In this document: piece after piece, positions 59,489 to 64,000 of the stretch
How the letters are laid out: every line of letters starts with the position of its first letter
Position numbering within the stretch: position 1 is the stretch's first letter
From: Cryptomeria japonica
Lineage: Eukaryota > Streptophyta > Pinopsida > Cupressales > Cupressaceae
Reading direction: 5' to 3'
DNA length: 64,000 nt
Assembly: GCF_030272615.1 (NCBI RefSeq)
Contig: NC_081409.1
Coordinates: 239,843,832 to 239,907,831, forward strand
Notes under the pieces: generated by a model
The model's database searches: none
What the model was told of the DNA's origin: nothing
What the model saw: only the letters and a program-made list of their open reading frames with translations
Translations under genes and position numbers: made by a program

Positions 59489-60826
59489 CTACATATGGGT
59501 GGCCATCAGTTCACCACTCTTTCCTTTTATTTTGCACACTCCATCTTTGAATACCAGAGTGAGTCCTTTATCATTCAGTTGAGCAACACTCAAAAGGTTA
59601 TGCCTAAGACCTTCTACCCAATACACATTATCAACACTACTTTTTTCATTTAGAGAGATGGACCTTTTGCCTTTTACCATACATGGTGCATCATTACCAA
59701 ATCGAACTACACCTCCATCATATTCTTCCAGACAAAGAAACTTCCTCTGGTCACCAGTCATGTGTTGAGAACATCCACTATCAATAATCCACTCATTAGA
59801 ATTATCAAAATGGGAGACAAGAGCCTTCTTGTCTGACACATCTTCCTTAATGGCTACAAACACTATGTATTCGCTTTCTTCATCTTCTGATTCATCATCA
59901 GTGACACCTTCATCGACTGCAATAAGACAATTTCTCCTATTTCCTCCTTTGAACTTTTTAAACTTCTCCGGTTTGTCCTTATTATCACTATTGGGATAGT
60001 TGACAGCAATGTGTCCTATCCTATTGCAATAAAAACATTTTAAAGGGAGCTTACCTCTGTATTTTTCAGTTCCCTTAGGAAGTCTCTTGGCAAGAAGAGC
60101 TTCAAATTCCATTAGGATCTCCTCATCATCCATATCTCTATTTTGTCTAGGGTCATAGCTAGTACCAACCTCTTTTCCCTTTCTAGATAGTGCAGCAAAT
60201 GCTCTAAAGGACGATTCAGTCTTCTGAACACTTCCATCATAACTATTTATCTCATATGTGGTCAACTTAGCAATGATGGAGTCAAGGGATACCTTTGTCT
60301 TGTCAATAGACCTCAACTCCTGAATAGCGGCAACCCTTATTGCATAGACAGGCAATAAGGATCTCAAAACATTGCTAACAATAGTGGGATCATCTATTTT
60401 GCCTCTTGCACACTTGATGTCTCCTACAACAATTTTAATTCTTATCCCATATTGTTGAATGGTCTCTCCTTCAACCATCTGCATGTCTTCAAATTTTTAC
60501 CTAAGGCTCTCTTCCTTAGCTTGTTTCACATGCTCATCACCACCATAGATAGTCTCTAGGGTATCCCATACATCTTTGGGATTGTCTTTGTCTTGAACAT
60601 CTATAAACTCAATATCAGATAGACTGCTGATAAGAGCTTCCATGACTTACCCATTCTCCTGAATTTCTCCTCTTTGATCATCAGTGAGAGTACCAGTAGG
60701 GACAACATAATTATTATCAACATAGTTCCAGTGTTGAGTACCCATGCTTTTAATATAGATCTTCATTATGTCCTTCCATATCTTAAAGTTATCTCTATTG
60801 AACTTAGGACCTTCCCTCTTCATCAT
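59489..60826 (-). pseudogene. gag: E10 gag and protease
   Basis: The open part 59489-60484 (331 codons) carries a gag body (MQMVEGETIQQYGIRIK, VSNVLRSLLPVY). One zinc knuckle follows whose last Cys is Tyr (CFYCNRIGHIAVNY, about 60030). An acidic stretch and the protease motif WIIDSGCSQHMTGD (about 59780) come next. The upstream gag N-terminus (60485-60826) shows FKIWKDIMKI-like sequence but is broken. This is the UBN2-type gag of copia, matching E3 closely in layout, so E3 and E10 are related elements. Confidence 0.85.
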
Positions 60827-60879
60827 TAGAATAGGATCTTTTCCTCAAGTGGTTAAGCTTATAACATAGAGGACCTAGA

Positions 60880-60895
60880 GGACACTTTGATACCA
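60880..60895 (-). other. E10 primer binding site (tRNA-iMet)
   Basis: The minus strand reads TGGTATCAAAGTGTCC, matching the initiator tRNA-Met PBS in its first eight bases. It lies two bases after the LTR end. Confidence 0.8.
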
Positions 60896-60897
60896 AT

Positions 60898-61553
60898 TGA
60901 TGAATAATGATGAACAATAAGTACCCAACATATACTGAGAAGGGTGGTGAATCAGTATAGAAAAAACTTCTTAAACAACTTAAACTGCAAAGACTGCACT
61001 AATTGGTAAACAATATCACCAATCTAAATCAAGGCACTATCGGTAAAACATAGTATGACTGTAAAAGACATAAACTGGTAACATCTAGATCTTCTCAAAA
61101 CCTAATATCTCATCTCAACTTCACCCATATACTTAAGAAAGTAATACATTAGAAATACAATGACCATCGGATTAGCTTGCATTACTGCTTAATAGAAAAC
61201 ACTAAAAAAACACATGAAAAAGCATCAGACATAACACATTTTTTTTTCACGTGGAAACCCAACTAGGAAAAACCACAGTGGGGATGAATACCCACAAGTT
61301 GTTCTTGAACTCTTCTGAAGTTTGCTTTGTTAGGAGCCTAGTCCGGTTAAAGACTTTACAACTAGTTCTGCTAGGAACCGATCCTGCTAGGGATCACCTG
61401 GTTAAGGGATAGCTGAATACCCGGTTAGAGGTTAAAACCCTATTAAAGGTCACCTTGTAAGAGGATTTGAAGAAATCAATGAGTTTGAGTCACCCTGTTA
61501 AAGCTACCCGGTAAAGGAATTTTCCAACTACTGAAATGGTTAGAAGTCAACAG
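60898..61553 (-). mobile_element. E10 5' LTR, truncated by E11
   Basis: On the minus strand it ends ATTCATCA at 60898. It matches the 3' LTR for about 390 bp, then carries a series of gttaaag/gttagagg/ctaggaacc motifs (61320-61515) missing from the 3' copy. It is cut at 61553 by the E11 LTR. Confidence 0.7.
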
Positions 61554-62324
61554 TGTTGGCATATGGACACTCCAATGAGACATTGTATGTGATTGAAGGT
61601 TTTGTCATTGATGGTAACCTTGCAATCCTATGGCACCGGCAAGACATCATACCGGCAAGTATTACACAGGCAAGATAGTGCACCGGCATCAACAAGGACA
61701 CCGACACCGGCACAGAGGCCGACAGGATTTTTGTTATGTAATATTTTGTTTATTATTGTAAGCCGACTCGGAAAATTGTAAAATGACTCTTGTATATAAA
61801 GGAGATCATTGTAGACATTTAAAAAAAGGAATGTAAGAAGCATAAAGGAAATTATTAGGCAGACCTAATGTGCGAATTATAGGTCAAGGGTATATGTAAA
61901 GAATAGAGCAAGAACCGATACTGAATCTGGAATTGAAGATGCTATTATAAAGCAGTACAAGTCATTGGATTAATATAATCCTTATTGTAAGTCAGTGTGA
62001 CTTCCCATTGAGCAGTGAGCTCTAGGTAGTTGGCCTTCCTGCATGTGCAGGCCCCTATTGTAAGTAATATTCTCTTATTGGCCAATGAGTGAATATTGTG
62101 GGTCAAAAATCCCACCAAGGTTTTTCCCACACCAGGTTTCCTTGTTAAACATCTTGTGTTATCGTGTACTTTTCATGTGGATATTCTTGATTCTGTTTAT
62201 TGCATTATTTCTTGCATACCGGTACACTGTTATATTATGTTCTGCATGTTTCAACTTAATAAATTCTTATTACCAGTTAGATACTGATTCACCCCCCCTC
62301 TCAGTATCTGTGGGAACCCTAACA
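61554..62324 (+). mobile_element. E11 5' LTR, 771 bp
   Basis: It starts TGTTGGCATATGGACAC and ends ACCCTAACA. U3 has several ACCGGCA motifs (61634-61712). TATATAAAGG at 61793-61802 is the TATA box. The shared core (CCCACCAAGGTTTTTCCC) lies at about 62110. A C-run with CTCTCAGTATCTG lies near its end. Confidence 0.8.
61793..61802 (+). promoter_or_regulatory. TATA box of E11 LTR
   Basis: TATATAAAGG followed by agatcattg, about 240 bp into the LTR. Confidence 0.75.
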
Positions 62325-62326
62325 AA

Positions 62327-62342
62327 TTGTATCAGAACTTGG
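62327..62342 (+). other. E11 primer binding site, mutated
   Basis: TTGTATCAGAACTTGG resembles the TGGTATCAGA start of the initiator tRNA-Met PBS with two changes. Its position after the LTR end supports it. Confidence 0.6.
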
Positions 62343-62407
62343 TCCTCTACTTTCAAAAGACTAACAGCTTGAGGAAGATCTTGACACCGGTAAAGATAGA
62401 AAATCTG

Positions 62408-63412
62408 ATGAAGCAACTTGAAGGAGCTCTTACAGACTATGATGCAGAGAAATTGAAAAATATCAAATTAGAAGATGATTTGAGAGCTACTTAGGATATC
62501 ATTCAGGTACTTCAAGTAAAATTTACTGTTGCAAGAAATAAGAGAAGAGAACTTTGTGAAAAATTGCAAAATGAGAATGATGAAAAGGAATCACTCAATG
62601 ACATGATAAGTAAGTTGAAACAAGAGATCGTGACAACAAAAAATGAAATGCAGGATATGACTATGAGATTTTGCAAAGAGATTGAGGACAAGAAGAAGAA
62701 TAAAGAAGAATTGACCAAAAGACTAAGTGATGCAGCAAATGAGAACACAAGACTTAGCTATGAAAATGACATGTTGAACACAGATCTGATGCATACTCAA
62801 AATGACTCAAATGAACTAATAAGACAAAAAGAAATCTTGGAAAGGGAACTAGAAACTACAAATCAACACAAAGAAAAATTCAAGAAAAGCTCAGAGGAAC
62901 TTGGTACCTTGCTGAAGAATCAAAAACCTAAAGGTGACACTTCTGGAATTGGCTTTGAAGTTGGTGAAAGCTCCGGTACTGCAAATACTCAAGATCATAG
63001 CAAACCGGAAAGACAACCTAATGCTTATAAATTCAATAGAAGATGCTTTAACTGTAATAAGTATGGTCATAGAGAAAATGAATGTAGATCTAGAAATTAT
63101 TAGAATATCAGTACACCCACCGGTCAATGTTCAAAATGCAACAAAGTTGGTCATAACTCTGAAAACTGCAAAATGAATGTGAGATGTTATGTTTGTGAAA
63201 GATTTGGACACTTATCAAATCAATGCAAAACACAAACCAACATAGGTTATGGGAAAGATATTCAGAAGAATAATGTAACTTGTTATGCATGTAACAAAAT
63301 TGGGCATATTGCTAAATTTTGTAGAAATAAAGGAACACCGGTAGACAACAAAAGTGCTAGCTTGAAAGGTAAAGAAAAGGTTGAAGAGGTTAAGCAACAA
63401 TTCTCAAAGTAA
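62408..63412 (+). pseudogene. gag: E11 gag: coiled coil plus four zinc knuckles
   Basis: From MKQLEGALTDYDAEKLKN to 63412 one frame of 335 codons holds with only two stops (TAG at 62492 and at 63101). The long Glu/Lys coiled coil runs to about 62930. Then come the GDTSGIGF motif shared with E8 and four CX2CX4HX4C knuckles: CFNCNKYGHRENEC (about 63046), CSKCNKVGHNSENC (about 63129), CYVCERFGHLSNQC (about 63185) and CYACNKIGHIAKFC (about 63281). All zinc ligands are intact. The second TAG separates knuckle one from two. No protease motif follows. This is the best preserved copy of this gag type. Confidence 0.8.
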
Positions 63413-63855
63413 TGGATTAGAAAAGCTAATCTAAATATTGGGAACACTTCTCCACCTGTACAACCAAGAAATGCTTCATCGGTAGGATAGAGTGATGCTT
63501 CACCGGTAGGACAGAGCATTACTCCACTGACAGGAAGTTCTTCATCTAATTGAAGAAAATTTCCTTGAGGGTTTGGCAATCAAATGACACATATGCTAAT
63601 TATTCCCTTAGTTAGAGATAAGAAGTTGAAAATTACTTATTACCAGCAAACAATGTTAAGTGAATACTTAACCGGCATGCAATTAATGTGGTAGATGGGG
63701 AAAAGACATTATAAAAATAAGGTTTTGGCTCCATTTCATTTCACCGTGATTTCAAATTTTCAGAGAGCGCGAAGATTCTGAGCTAAGGCATTTCGAGCAA
63801 GAAGCAAGCACACTCCAAGCAATCATCCATCCAAGGTAGTAAAAGGTATTTAATC
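63413..63855 (+). other. E11 spacer between gag and second ORF
   Basis: No gene is visible. It contains taatgtggtagat (63684), shared with E8, and the TATA candidate at 63710. Three short near-repeats around ccggtaggaca (about 63478, 63502 and 63522) lie at its left. Confidence 0.5.
63710..63719 (+). promoter_or_regulatory. TATA box ahead of E11 second ORF
   Basis: TATAAAAATA lies 146 bases before the second ORF start. A start site near 63740 would give a leader of about 115 bases. Confidence 0.5.
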
Positions 63856-64000
63856 ATGGCATCCGACTCTGCAATTGAATACATAGCAAACCCTACTATT
63901 GTTGAAGTAATCAAAAGACCTAGGCCTGTATTTCAGTTAGTCCCCGAGATAGCAAAGAAGGATGATACCTTAGGTGCATTTTCTCAAATCCCTAAAGGAG
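63856..64000 (+). CDS. E11 second ORF, unrecognised protein, cut by window end
   Basis: It starts MASDSAIEYIANPTIVEVIK and stays open to the window end (48 codons). VIKRPRPVFQLVPEIAKK and LGAFSQIPKG match the E8 second ORF (VTDRPRP, IGALSRVPYG), so the ORF is a conserved part of this element family. The start is chosen as the first Met after the TATA box; E8 has a Met at the equivalent place. No known domain is visible in this part. Confidence 0.55.
   Translation, partial: MASDSAIEYIANPTIVEVIKRPRPVFQLVPEIAKKDDTLGAFSQIPKG

Noticed and set aside
1-64000. tRNA, rRNA or other structural RNA genes
   Set aside because: I found only PBS sequences that match tRNA 3' ends; no cloverleaf or rRNA-like block was seen. 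A tRNAscan or Rfam search would settle it.

Overview
The window is repeat-rich plant nuclear DNA with no intact host gene that I can support. It reads as a nest of LTR retrotransposons and their relics. Very large nested elements, tRNA-iMet-primed Ty1/copia elements and a Tat/Ogre-like Ty3/gypsy element suggest a big plant genome, probably a gymnosperm; that is an inference from repeat style, not a proven identity. Almost every coding region carries stops or frameshifts.

I number the elements E1 to E11 from left to right. E1 (about 1-6758, minus) is an unclassified LTR-type element with a long open frame for an unrecognised protein and several tandem repeats. It appears inserted in E2 (6759-8180, minus), which has an LTR, a PBS and the start of a coiled-coil gag. 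E2 sits inside the pol of E3 (8181-13135, minus, copia). E3 abuts E4 (13136 to about 17240), a gypsy remnant with an antisense plant mobile domain gene and a 3' LTR. E5 (plus, copia) is split into integrase (17.3-18.4 kb), RT (23.7-24.9 kb) and RNase H plus 3' LTR (44.2-45.6 kb). The splits are made by E6 (about 18.4-23.7 kb, minus, unrecognised gene plus LTR) and E7.

E7 (24893-44177, plus) is the most striking object. It is a 19.3 kb gypsy element whose two terminal repeats are 6105 and 6176 bp. They begin TGTTAT, end CAACA, and are flanked by a near-matching 5-bp target duplication. Removing it restores the E5 reading frame. Each giant LTR carries a TATA box, an intron-like leader and a decayed open frame of about 1,280 codons for an unknown protein. 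The internal part encodes gag, protease, an extra RNase H placed before RT, RT, a degenerate RNase H and integrase.

E8 (46213-55763, plus) has an LTR split by E9, a coiled-coil gag with four zinc-knuckle positions and a second ORF. E9 (46879-53042, plus) is a full-length copia element with 447-bp LTRs and is the least diverged. E10 (55764-61553, minus) is a copia element with both LTRs, inserted in the second ORF of E8. E11 (61554-64000, plus, cut by the window end) is inserted in the 5' LTR of E10. It has the same gag-plus-second-ORF plan as E8, with a TATA box just ahead of the second ORF.

E2, E8 and E11 share LTR sequence modules with the pol-bearing copia elements E3 and E10 but carry a different gag. 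I infer a gag-type partner family that may depend on the copia elements. The second ORF of E8/E11 and the ORF inside the E7 LTRs are the best candidates for undescribed biology.
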